10,617 nt of DNA from CAZVCG01 sp964649675. Its GTDB lineage: Bacteria > Pseudomonadota > Alphaproteobacteria > UBA9219. The stretch spans positions 1-10,617 of the forward strand of contig CAZYPX010000061.1 of assembly GCA_964649675.1 (NCBI GenBank), read 5' to 3'. The notes under the pieces were generated by a model. That model saw nothing but the letters and a program-made list of their open reading frames with translations, ran no database searches and was not told where the DNA came from. The number at the start of each line of letters is the position of its first letter. Within the stretch, counting starts at the first letter, position 1. Positions 5,565 to 10,617 of the stretch are shown here, piece after piece. The position numbers were made by a program, and so were the translations under genes.

Positions 5565-5789
5565 ATGCACACATCCTATGTTGTAGCGGCGCTTTCTTTG
5601 ATCCTTTTGTCGGGATGCGCCCAATTAAGCGAGCACGACAGAGCCATGCTTTCGGAAACGCGAGCCGTGACCATGCAGGCGCGGGACGAGGCGGTAAGGG
5701 CCGCTCAAGACGCCGCGCGATCGGCAGCTGAAGCCAGGGCCGCGAGCGAAAAGGCTGTGCGTGCATTCAAGCATTCGCAAAAGAAATAA
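5565..5789 (+). CDS. Small Lpp/OprI-like alanine-rich outer-membrane lipoprotein
   Basis: The 74-aa product has a lipoprotein signal peptide with lipobox LLSGC; Cys18 would be the lipidated residue. The next residues are Ala-Gln, not Asp, which favours sorting to the outer membrane. The mature chain of 57 residues is almost entirely one predicted helix with alanines spaced in heptad fashion ('ARDEAVRAAQDAARSAAEAR' and onward), as in Braun lipoprotein (58 mature residues) and Pseudomonas OprI. It ends 'SQKK'; in Lpp the C-terminal lysine is the residue attached to meso-diaminopimelate of peptidoglycan. A strong AAAGGAGG ribosome binding site implies high expression, as for Lpp. One base separates its stop from the end of the convergent L,D-transpeptidase gene, the enzyme class that makes the Lpp-peptidoglycan bond. 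Covalent attachment is inferred; a free lipoprotein is possible. Confidence 0.82.
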   Translation: MHTSYVVAALSLILLSGCAQLSEHDRAMLSETRAVTMQARDEAVRAAQDAARSAAEARAASEKAVRAFKHSQKK

Positions 5790-5790
5790 T

Positions 5791-6717
5791 TCAGTCTTCG
5801 ATCTCCGCGATCATGACCGGAAGACCGGAAGGCGACGCAAGCGCGTTGTCCACCGCGTACCAGTTCACTTTCGAGGCTTCGCCGGCGAGGGATTCGATAA
5901 GGGCGTGAAGTTCCGGAATGTCCATGGCTTGGGGACTCTTGTAGGCCGTTATGTCGTCCACTTGCTGCTGCGTCGGGAAAACCTCGATCCACAGCTGGTT
6001 GTCTTTCCAGCCTATTTTATAATTCGTGTCGATGACGTTCACGCGCGTGCCGATGGGGACCAGAGGGAAAAGTTCTTCGATGTGTTCGGGGTACATGCGG
6101 ATGCAGCCGTGACTTGTGCGCCAACCGATGCCGTAAGGGCGGTTTGTGCCGTGGATAAGGTAGGCGGGCCAGCCGAGGTAAAGCGCGTAGTCGCCAAGGG
6201 GATTATGGGGGCCGGCGGGGACAAGGGCCGGCAAGTCAGGGTTTTCCTTGCGTATGGACGCCGGTGGAATCCATGTGGGATATTTGCGTTTGCTGGCGAT
6301 GGTCGTGTGGCCGACAGGCGTTTCCCATCCTTCCTTGCCTATGCCGATCGGGTAGGTCATGATCGTGTGCGCGTCGGGGTAGAAATAGAGACGTAATTCG
6401 GAAAGGTTGATGACAATCCCCTTGCGCGCCGTCGCGGGCAAGATGTGCATCGTAGGCAGGATCAGAACCTCGCCTTCGTCCGGAAGCCACGGATCGACCC
6501 CCGGGTTGGCCATAAGCACTTCGGCAATCCCCAAGCCGAACTTGCGCGCGACATCGTACAGCGTTTCCCCCCCCTGTACCGCGTATTGGGAGGGTTCTCC
6601 AACGACATCGCCGTTGAGGGCGTATGTGGCGGCGCGGGCCTGAGTTGCCGCAAGACATAAAACCATAACGCCGACACAGACGATCAGAAACGCTTTTTTG
6701 CGTCCTAAGGCGGCCAT
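5791..6717 (-). CDS. LysM-L,D-transpeptidase (YkuD family, ErfK/YbiS-like)
   Basis: This 308-aa periplasmic enzyme resembles the E. coli ErfK/YbiS/YcfS group, which attaches Braun lipoprotein to peptidoglycan (E. coli YbiS is 306 aa). A signal peptide occupies about 1-29, with a hydrophobic core and cleavage after 'ARA'. A LysM peptidoglycan-binding module follows (about 45-89, 'YAVQGGETLYDVARKF' to 'EVLILPT'). The YkuD catalytic domain spans about 98-230, with His189 in 'LIHGT' and the catalytic motif 'SHGCIRM' (202-208, nucleophile Cys205). A C-terminal extension of about 75 residues follows, as in that group. The ribosome binding site AAGGAG supports the ATG. It is the last gene of a run with the QmcA-like gene 48 nt upstream. 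L,D-transpeptidases also make 3-3 crosslinks or attach beta-barrel proteins, so the exact acceptor is uncertain. Confidence 0.95.
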   Translation of the reverse strand: MAALGRKKAFLIVCVGVMVLCLAATQARAATYALNGDVVGEPSQYAVQGGETLYDVARKFGLGIAEVLMANPGVDPWLPDEGEVLILPTMHILPATARKGIVINLSELRLYFYPDAHTIMTYPIGIGKEGWETPVGHTTIASKRKYPTWIPPASIRKENPDLPALVPAGPHNPLGDYALYLGWPAYLIHGTNRPYGIGWRTSHGCIRMYPEHIEELFPLVPIGTRVNVIDTNYKIGWKDNQLWIEVFPTQQQVDDITAYKSPQAMDIPELHALIESLAGEASKVNWYAVDNALASPSGLPVMIAEIED

Positions 6718-6765
6718 GATCCGGACTCCTTCCGTTCAACGCTTCCCATGGGCTTTTTGCGCTTT

Positions 6766-7623
6766 CTAGGGCTTCATTTTCCCCATCATGCCCCGCACGG
6801 CGTCTTGAAGATCGGACGGGAGGACGACGACCTTGCTGTTCGGCGATCCTGCGATCTGGCCTATGGTTTTGATGTATTTTTCGCCAAGCAGGTAAAGAAG
6901 CGGCGTGTCGGAACCTGTCGCGGCGGCCATGATTTTCTGGATGGCCTCGGCCGAAGCCTGAGCCAGCGTAACCTGAGCCGTGGCATCGCGCTTGGCGGCT
7001 TCGAGGCGCGCTTCGGCTTGCAGGATGGCGGCTTGCTTGTCGCCTTCGGCCTTCGTCACGGTGGCCTTGCGCTCGCGTTCGGCAGCGGCCTGCAGCTCCA
7101 TGGCCTTTTGCATGCTGGGCGACGGCTTGATGTCTTGAATCTCGACGGATTTGACCGTAAGGCCCCAATCCATGACTTCGTCCGCGATGCTTTCGCGCAG
7201 GCGCGCCTTGATCTTGTCGCGCGAGGACAGGGCCTGATCAAGCTCCATTTCGCCGACAATCGAACGCAAGGTCGTCATGATCAGGTTGCGGATGGCGTCG
7301 GCGAAATCGACGACGCCGTAAACGGCTTTGACGGGGTCGGTCACTTTTACAAAAGCGATGGCGTTCGTCAGGATCACGGCGTTGTCCTTTGTGATGACTT
7401 CCTGTTCCTGAACGTCGAGCAGAACGTCTTTTGTCACCACGCGCTGCGACACGTTGTCGATGTAGGGGATCATGAGGTTCAGGCCGGGCATGAACGTTTC
7501 ATGGTATTTGCCAAGGCGTTCGATAACCCACTCCTCGCCTTGCGGGACGATGCGGATTCCTTTGAGCAACGTCACGAACACAAAGAGGAACAGGATGATG
7601 ACAACAATCAATTCGGGCTGCAT
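6766..7623 (-). CDS. qmcA: SPFH/stomatin-family membrane protein, QmcA-like
   Basis: The 285-aa product has one N-terminal membrane segment (about 4-21) and then an SPFH (band 7) domain. The region starting 'GIRIVPQGEEWVIERLGKY' (22-40) and the segment 'DVLLDVQEQEVITKDN' (66-81) are typical of stomatin/QmcA proteins. A long Ala/Glu/Lys-rich coiled coil (about 172-235) follows, with a C-terminal 'VVVLPSDL' motif. QmcA-type proteins form large ring or cage assemblies at the inner membrane and are linked to membrane microdomains and quality control of membrane proteases. The ribosome binding site AAAGGAGG lies 8 nt before the start. The NfeD gene is 28 nt upstream; the SPFH-NfeD pairing is a well-known conserved one (E. 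coli qmcA-ybbJ). The transpeptidase follows after 48 nt, so the three genes probably form one operon. Confidence 0.94.
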   Translation of the reverse strand: MQPELIVVIILFLFVFVTLLKGIRIVPQGEEWVIERLGKYHETFMPGLNLMIPYIDNVSQRVVTKDVLLDVQEQEVITKDNAVILTNAIAFVKVTDPVKAVYGVVDFADAIRNLIMTTLRSIVGEMELDQALSSRDKIKARLRESIADEVMDWGLTVKSVEIQDIKPSPSMQKAMELQAAAERERKATVTKAEGDKQAAILQAEARLEAAKRDATAQVTLAQASAEAIQKIMAAATGSDTPLLYLLGEKYIKTIGQIAGSPNSKVVVLPSDLQDAVRGMMGKMKP

Positions 7624-7651
7624 GACAGGCCTCCTTTCGGGGGTAAGACGT

Positions 7652-8113
7652 TCAATCGACTTTGGCGACGGTTACGATGCTGCCATCGACGCTGACGACT
7701 TTGACGCGCGCGCCGGAGGGTATCGTGTCGTTGGAAATGCATTCCCAGTTGTCGGACCCAAGAATGGGCTTTTGAAAACGCACGCGCCCGTTCTTGAACG
7801 GCGCGACGGCTTCGGTCAAAAGGCCGATTTCCCCTTCGACTTGCGCGGAGGCGCGGCCGACAAGAATTTTATGGGCGCTGCGCTTGAAAACGCGGAACCA
7901 CAAGAGGACCATAAAAGCCGAAAATATGGTCCATAAAAGAATTTGAGTGGTCGCGCTTAGGTCGGGCATCACAAGAAGCGCGAACATAACAAAGAATGCC
8001 GCAAGCCCGCACCACACCAGAACGAAGACGGGCAGCAAAAGCTCCGACAGAATAAAAACGAATCCTATGATGGCCCAATGCCACCACAGCAGGTTCGACA
8101 AAAGCTCGTCCAT
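7652..8113 (-). CDS. NfeD-family membrane protein (YbbJ-like)
   Basis: The 153-aa product matches the short NfeD class that partners SPFH proteins (E. coli YbbJ is 151 aa). Two or three hydrophobic segments cover about 12-50 and 55-74. A soluble C-terminal domain, about 85-153, has the pattern of the NfeD OB-fold ('VGRASAQVEGEIGLLTEAV', 'GRVRF', 'GARVKVVSVDGSIVTV'). The frame stays open upstream as far as 8311, but ATG 8111-8113 is chosen because AAGGA lies 9 nt before it and the membrane region starts at once; the upstream extension looks non-coding and would run into ruvC on the other strand. It is the first gene of the nfeD-qmcA-transpeptidase run and is divergent from ruvC. Confidence 0.88.
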   Translation of the reverse strand: MDELLSNLLWWHWAIIGFVFILSELLLPVFVLVWCGLAAFFVMFALLVMPDLSATTQILLWTIFSAFMVLLWFRVFKRSAHKILVGRASAQVEGEIGLLTEAVAPFKNGRVRFQKPILGSDNWECISNDTIPSGARVKVVSVDGSIVTVAKVD

Positions 8114-8219
8114 GCATAACCGTCCTTGCCAACAGGGTCTTTGTATCTTGATAGGAAAGCGAAGGGAAAAACAAGGAAAAAGCTTCTTGTTCCCCAAGCG
8201 GACCCGCGCCATAACCGAA
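8114..8219. promoter_or_regulatory. Divergent control region between nfeD and ruvC
   Basis: These 106 bp must hold promoters for both the envelope operon and the ruv operon. An imperfect hairpin pairs AACAAG (8170-8175) with CTTGTT (8186-8191), extended by GAA/TTC with one bulged G; it lies 29 bp before the ruvC start. I found no complete alphaproteobacterial LexA site of the type GTTC-N7-GTTC here. A candidate -35 for ruvC is TTGCCA, near 8124-8134, but no good -10 follows at standard spacing. Confidence 0.4.
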
Positions 8220-8726
8220 ATGATGTCCACGATTCGTTTTATTCTTGGTATTGATCCGGGCCTGCGCCATACAGGCTGGGGCGTTATAGGCCAGAGTGGC
8301 AACAGGCTCACTTATGTGGCGGCGGGACGGATAAGCCCTGATCCCGACGTTGCGATGGCCGAACGCCTAAGGGTCTTGGCCCACAATCTTTCTGCCATTA
8401 TAGAGCGGCACAAGCCTCAGGACGCGGCGCTGGAGGAGACTTTCGTGAACCGCAACGCCGCTTCGGCCCTCAAGCTCGGGCAGGCGCGGGGCGTTGCGAT
8501 GCTCGCGGCGGCGCAGGCGGGGCTCAAGGTGACAGAGTATTCCGCCAACAGGGTGAAACAATCGGTAACGGGCTATGGCCATGCCGAAAAGAACCAGATA
8601 CAGGCCATGATCGGGGTGCTTTTGCCGGGGGCAGGCCGACTCACCGCCGATGCTGCCGACGCTCTTGCCGTGGCCATATGTCACGCGCATCATGGCCCTC
8701 TGGGGCCTTATGAGCGGAGTCGCTAG
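8220..8726 (+). CDS. ruvC: Crossover junction endodeoxyribonuclease RuvC
   Basis: RuvC cuts Holliday junctions symmetrically after RuvAB branch migration. The 168-aa product has all four acidic catalytic residues: Asp12 in 'LGIDPG', Glu72 in 'LEETF', and Asp144 and Asp147 in 'TADAADALAVAICH'. The conserved 'ALKLGQARG' helix is at 83-91. Two adjacent ATG codons (8220 and 8223) are equally possible starts; no strong ribosome binding site precedes either. The frame is open further upstream, but that part does not look like RuvC and overlaps nfeD. Many alphaproteobacteria have yebC just before ruvC; here the divergent nfeD takes that place. A SET-domain gene begins 26 nt after the stop, followed by ruvA and ruvB, all on the same strand. 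Confidence 0.96.
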   Translation: MMSTIRFILGIDPGLRHTGWGVIGQSGNRLTYVAAGRISPDPDVAMAERLRVLAHNLSAIIERHKPQDAALEETFVNRNAASALKLGQARGVAMLAAAQAGLKVTEYSANRVKQSVTGYGHAEKNQIQAMIGVLLPGAGRLTADAADALAVAICHAHHGPLGPYERSR

Positions 8727-8752
8727 GCCGGGTTTGTTTTGCAGGAGAAAAC

Positions 8753-9154
8753 ATGTTGATGGTTCCCATCGAATTGCGCGCAAGCTCCATACATGGAATC
8801 GGCGTTTTTTTATTGGCGCCTGTGGTGCGCGGCCAATTGGTCTGGCGCTTCGACTCGCGTATTGACCGTTTGTATGGCGAAGACGAAGTTGCGGCGATGC
8901 CGGTGACGATGCAGCAGTTCATTAAAACGTATTCATGCTGGGATGGCCAATTAAAGGTGTGGATGTTTGCGGGAGACAATTCTCGCTTCGTCAATCATTC
9001 CCTTGCGCCGACACTCATGACGGTGGGTGGCAAGGCGCTGGGCGACGATCTGGCCGCATATGATCTTCCGGCGGGGACGGAACTGACGTCCGACTACCGC
9101 GATATTTGCGATTTACCGCTCGATGTCGGCCTCAATTTGAGGGTCGCGGCATGA
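8753..9154 (+). CDS. SET-domain protein (putative protein-lysine methyltransferase)
   Basis: This 133-aa protein is little more than one SET domain. Visible landmarks are 'SSIHGIGVFLLAPVVRGQLV' (11-30), the N-terminal SET strand pair with GIG; 'SRFVNHSLAP' (77-86), the 'RFxNHS' S-adenosylmethionine-binding motif; and 'YDLPAGTELTSDYRD' (103-117), with 'GTELTxDY' and Tyr115 at the catalytic tyrosine position. The usual Cys after NHS is Leu84 and there is no cysteine-rich post-SET segment, as in other short bacterial SET proteins. The start at ATG 8753 follows AGGAG by 5 nt; ATG 8759 is less likely. Its stop overlaps the ruvA start (ATGA at 9151-9154), implying translational coupling. It would methylate a lysine of some protein; the target is unknown, and a link to RuvA/RuvB or DNA repair is only inferred from position. 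Confidence 0.85.
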   Translation: MLMVPIELRASSIHGIGVFLLAPVVRGQLVWRFDSRIDRLYGEDEVAAMPVTMQQFIKTYSCWDGQLKVWMFAGDNSRFVNHSLAPTLMTVGGKALGDDLAAYDLPAGTELTSDYRDICDLPLDVGLNLRVAA

Positions 9155-9777
9155 TAGGCAAGCTGACGGGGCGCATCGACAGCATATCCGGCCAACAGGC
9201 CGTCATCGACGTGCAAGGGGTTGGTTATGTCGTCGCCTGTTCGTCGCACACGCTGAGACAGATCGGCGGGAAGGGCGCGGCGGCATCCTTGCTCATCGAA
9301 ACGCAGGTGCGCGAGGACGCGATCAGTTTGTTCGGATTTGCCGATGCGCTGGAGCGTGACTGGTTCCGCTTGCTGACGACGGTGCAGGGCGTTGGCGCGA
9401 AAGTCGCGTTGGCGATTTTAAGTGCGTTGCCGCCGGAGCGGCTTGCGCAAGCCATCGCCGCCCAAGATAAAGCCGCAATCACGCAAGCCGATGGGGTTGG
9501 GCCGAAACTCGGCCTGCGTATCGTAACGGAGCTGAAGGACAAGGCCGCGATCTTCGGGGTCATGACCGCGTCGTCGCCGGATGGCGCCGCTCAGCCGCAG
9601 AAGGTTGACGGCGTGATGGGGGATGCCGTTTCGGCGCTCGTTAATCTGGGCTATCGCCGCATGGAGGCCTTTGCCGCCGTGGCCAAGGCCGCGCAGCATC
9701 TAGGCGATGGCGTGAAGATTGACGCGCTGATCCGCGCGAGCCTCGCTGAACTCAGCAAGGGAGTGAACGCAGCATGA
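9151..9777 (+). CDS. ruvA: Holliday junction branch migration protein RuvA
   Basis: RuvA binds four-way junctions as a tetramer and loads the RuvB motor. The product is 208 aa, near the E. coli length of 203. Domain I is an OB-fold, starting 'MIGKLTGRI' and including 'TQVREDAISLFGF' (51-63). Domain II has two helix-hairpin-helix motifs, 'GVGAK' (80-84) and 'GVGPK' (115-119). A flexible linker (about 140-152) leads to domain III, which contacts RuvB ('DAVSALVNLGYRR', 158-170). The start at ATG 9151 overlaps the stop of the SET gene as ATGA, and its own stop overlaps the ruvB start as ATGA (9774-9777), so translation of the three is likely coupled. No clear ribosome binding site precedes the start, which fits reinitiation. 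Confidence 0.97.
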   Translation: MIGKLTGRIDSISGQQAVIDVQGVGYVVACSSHTLRQIGGKGAAASLLIETQVREDAISLFGFADALERDWFRLLTTVQGVGAKVALAILSALPPERLAQAIAAQDKAAITQADGVGPKLGLRIVTELKDKAAIFGVMTASSPDGAAQPQKVDGVMGDAVSALVNLGYRRMEAFAAVAKAAQHLGDGVKIDALIRASLAELSKGVNAA

Positions 9778-10617
9778 CATCACCTGCGCCTGAACGTCTT
9801 ATCACAACGATGCCCCTTACCGAGGAAGGCAACGACGTCGCGTTGCGTCCGCAGAAGCTGGACGAGTTTATCGGGCAGGCGTCCGTTCGCGCGAACTTGA
9901 AGGTGTTTATTCAAGCTGCGTCTCAACGCAGGCAAGCATTAGACCATGTATTACTTTCAGGGCCGCCGGGTTTGGGCAAGACGACGCTGGCTCAAATTAT
10001 CGCGCGGGAACTGGGGGTTGGCTTTCGCGGCACTTCGGGTCCGGTGATCGCGCGGGCGGGCGACCTTGCGGCGTTGCTCACGAACCTGCAGCCGCACGAC
10101 GTTCTTTTTATCGATGAAATTCACCGCTTAAGCCCTTCCGTTGAAGAGGTTCTTTATCCTGCGATGGAGGATTTTCAGCTCGACTTGATCATAGGTGAGG
10201 GGCCTGCCGCGCGGTCGGTGCGGATTGACTTGCCGCCGTTTACGCTCATCGGCGCCACGACGCGCAGTGGGCTTATTACGCGACCGTTACGGGAGCGTTT
10301 TGGCATTCCCTTGCGTCTTCAGTTCTATACGCCGGATGAACTTAAGCTCATCGTGCAGCGCGGGGCCGGCAAGCTGAATATGCCTTTAACCCCTGACGGC
10401 GCCGCCGAAATCGCCCGTCGCGCGCGCGGCACGCCCAGGGTCGCGGGCAGATTGTTGCGGCGGGTGCGCGATTTTGCCGCCGTGGACGGACATGCTTCCA
10501 TCGACGCCAGCGCCGCCGATGCGGCGTTGAACCGGCTGGAAATCGACCGTATGGGCTTCGACGCGATGGATCGCCGTTATCTTGCCATGATTGCCGAGAA
10601 TTATGGCGGGGGTCCGG
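9774..10617 (+). CDS. ruvB: Holliday junction branch migration ATPase RuvB (3' end outside window)
   Basis: The first 281 codons of about 345 are present. RuvB is the hexameric AAA+ motor that drives branch migration with RuvA. Seen in order are 'ALRPQKLDEFIGQ' (23-35); Walker A GPPGLGKTT (63-71); Walker B 'VLFIDE' (110-115), followed by 'IHRLS'; sensor 1 'GATTRSG' (160-166); 'PLRERF' (171-176), holding the arginine finger; and sensor 2 'GTPRVAGRLLRR' (219-230). The C-terminal winged-helix DNA-binding domain is only begun ('RRYLAMIAENYGGGP'). The start overlaps the ruvA stop. An AAGGGAG sequence at the end of ruvA (about 9757-9763) can serve as ribosome binding site. No frameshift or missing residue is seen in the part present. 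Confidence 0.97.
   Translation, partial: MTSPAPERLITTMPLTEEGNDVALRPQKLDEFIGQASVRANLKVFIQAASQRRQALDHVLLSGPPGLGKTTLAQIIARELGVGFRGTSGPVIARAGDLAALLTNLQPHDVLFIDEIHRLSPSVEEVLYPAMEDFQLDLIIGEGPAARSVRIDLPPFTLIGATTRSGLITRPLRERFGIPLRLQFYTPDELKLIVQRGAGKLNMPLTPDGAAEIARRARGTPRVAGRLLRRVRDFAAVDGHASIDASAADAALNRLEIDRMGFDAMDRRYLAMIAENYGGGP

Noticed and set aside
5474..5731. 85-codon plus-strand frame beginning with ATG just before the lipoprotein gene
   Set aside because: It overlaps the lipoprotein gene in another frame, has no good ribosome binding site, and its translation over the overlap is Arg/Gly-rich, typical of an out-of-frame reading.
6236..7168. 310-codon minus-strand frame spanning the QmcA-like/transpeptidase junction
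   Set aside because: It is on the same strand as two well-supported genes but in another frame, with an Arg/Gly/Ser-rich translation and no plausible start.
6748..7695. 315-codon plus-strand frame opposite the QmcA-like gene
   Set aside because: It mirrors the SPFH coding sequence. The His/Asp/Gly-rich translation has no family features, while the opposite strand is a complete QmcA-like protein with a strong ribosome binding site.
7947..8219. Upstream extension of the ruvC reading frame
   Set aside because: The frame is open, but the extension does not resemble RuvC and lies opposite nfeD. The RuvC fold starts right after the ATG pair at 8220/8223.

Overview
The window looks like a chromosomal segment of a moderately GC-rich alphaproteobacterium. 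Supporting signs are a compact tsaD-gpsA operon, a ruvC/ruvA/ruvB operon, a FlgC-type rod protein, and a QmcA/NfeD pair next to an L,D-transpeptidase. The order or genus cannot be fixed from the sequence alone. No tRNA, rRNA, CRISPR array, insertion sequence or prophage was seen.

Layout, left to right. (1) 1-1242, plus strand: the C-terminal end of a HisC-like PLP aminotransferase, followed 10 nt later by an atypical lactate/malate-dehydrogenase-family protein; together they look like the end of an accessory metabolic operon. (2) 1263-2529: a FlgC-like flagellar rod protein on the minus strand, divergent from a 79-aa gene of unknown function. The 236-bp gap between them holds five A/T tracts spaced by one helical turn (predicted curved DNA) and a conserved promoter-like element. 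After a strong intrinsic terminator, an almost identical element recurs in front of a 57-aa open reading frame that overlaps the gpsA stop codon tail to tail. (3) 2526-5077, minus strand: a 117-aa protein of unknown function, then tsaD (tRNA t6A synthesis), then gpsA (glycerol-3-phosphate for phospholipids). (4) 5078-5564: no confident gene. (5) 5565-8113, cell envelope: a small alanine-rich lipoprotein ending in Lys-Lys (plus strand) faces an operon reading nfeD, a stomatin/QmcA homologue, then a LysM-L,D-transpeptidase (minus strand). (6) 8220-10617, plus strand: ruvC, a SET-domain protein, ruvA and ruvB (cut by the window edge). The SET gene is joined to ruvA, and ruvA to ruvB, by ATGA stop-start overlaps.

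How the genes may work together. RuvA, RuvB and RuvC process Holliday junctions; the SET-domain protein embedded in their operon is the least expected member. The lipoprotein/L,D-transpeptidase pair resembles the Braun lipoprotein (Lpp) and its peptidoglycan-linking enzyme: the mature lipoprotein would be 57 residues, next to 58 in E. coli Lpp, with a terminal lysine. The most interesting unexplained signals are the duplicated upstream element with its two uncharacterised small genes, the phased A-tract segment, the lipoprotein/transpeptidase pair and the SET gene inside ruvCAB.
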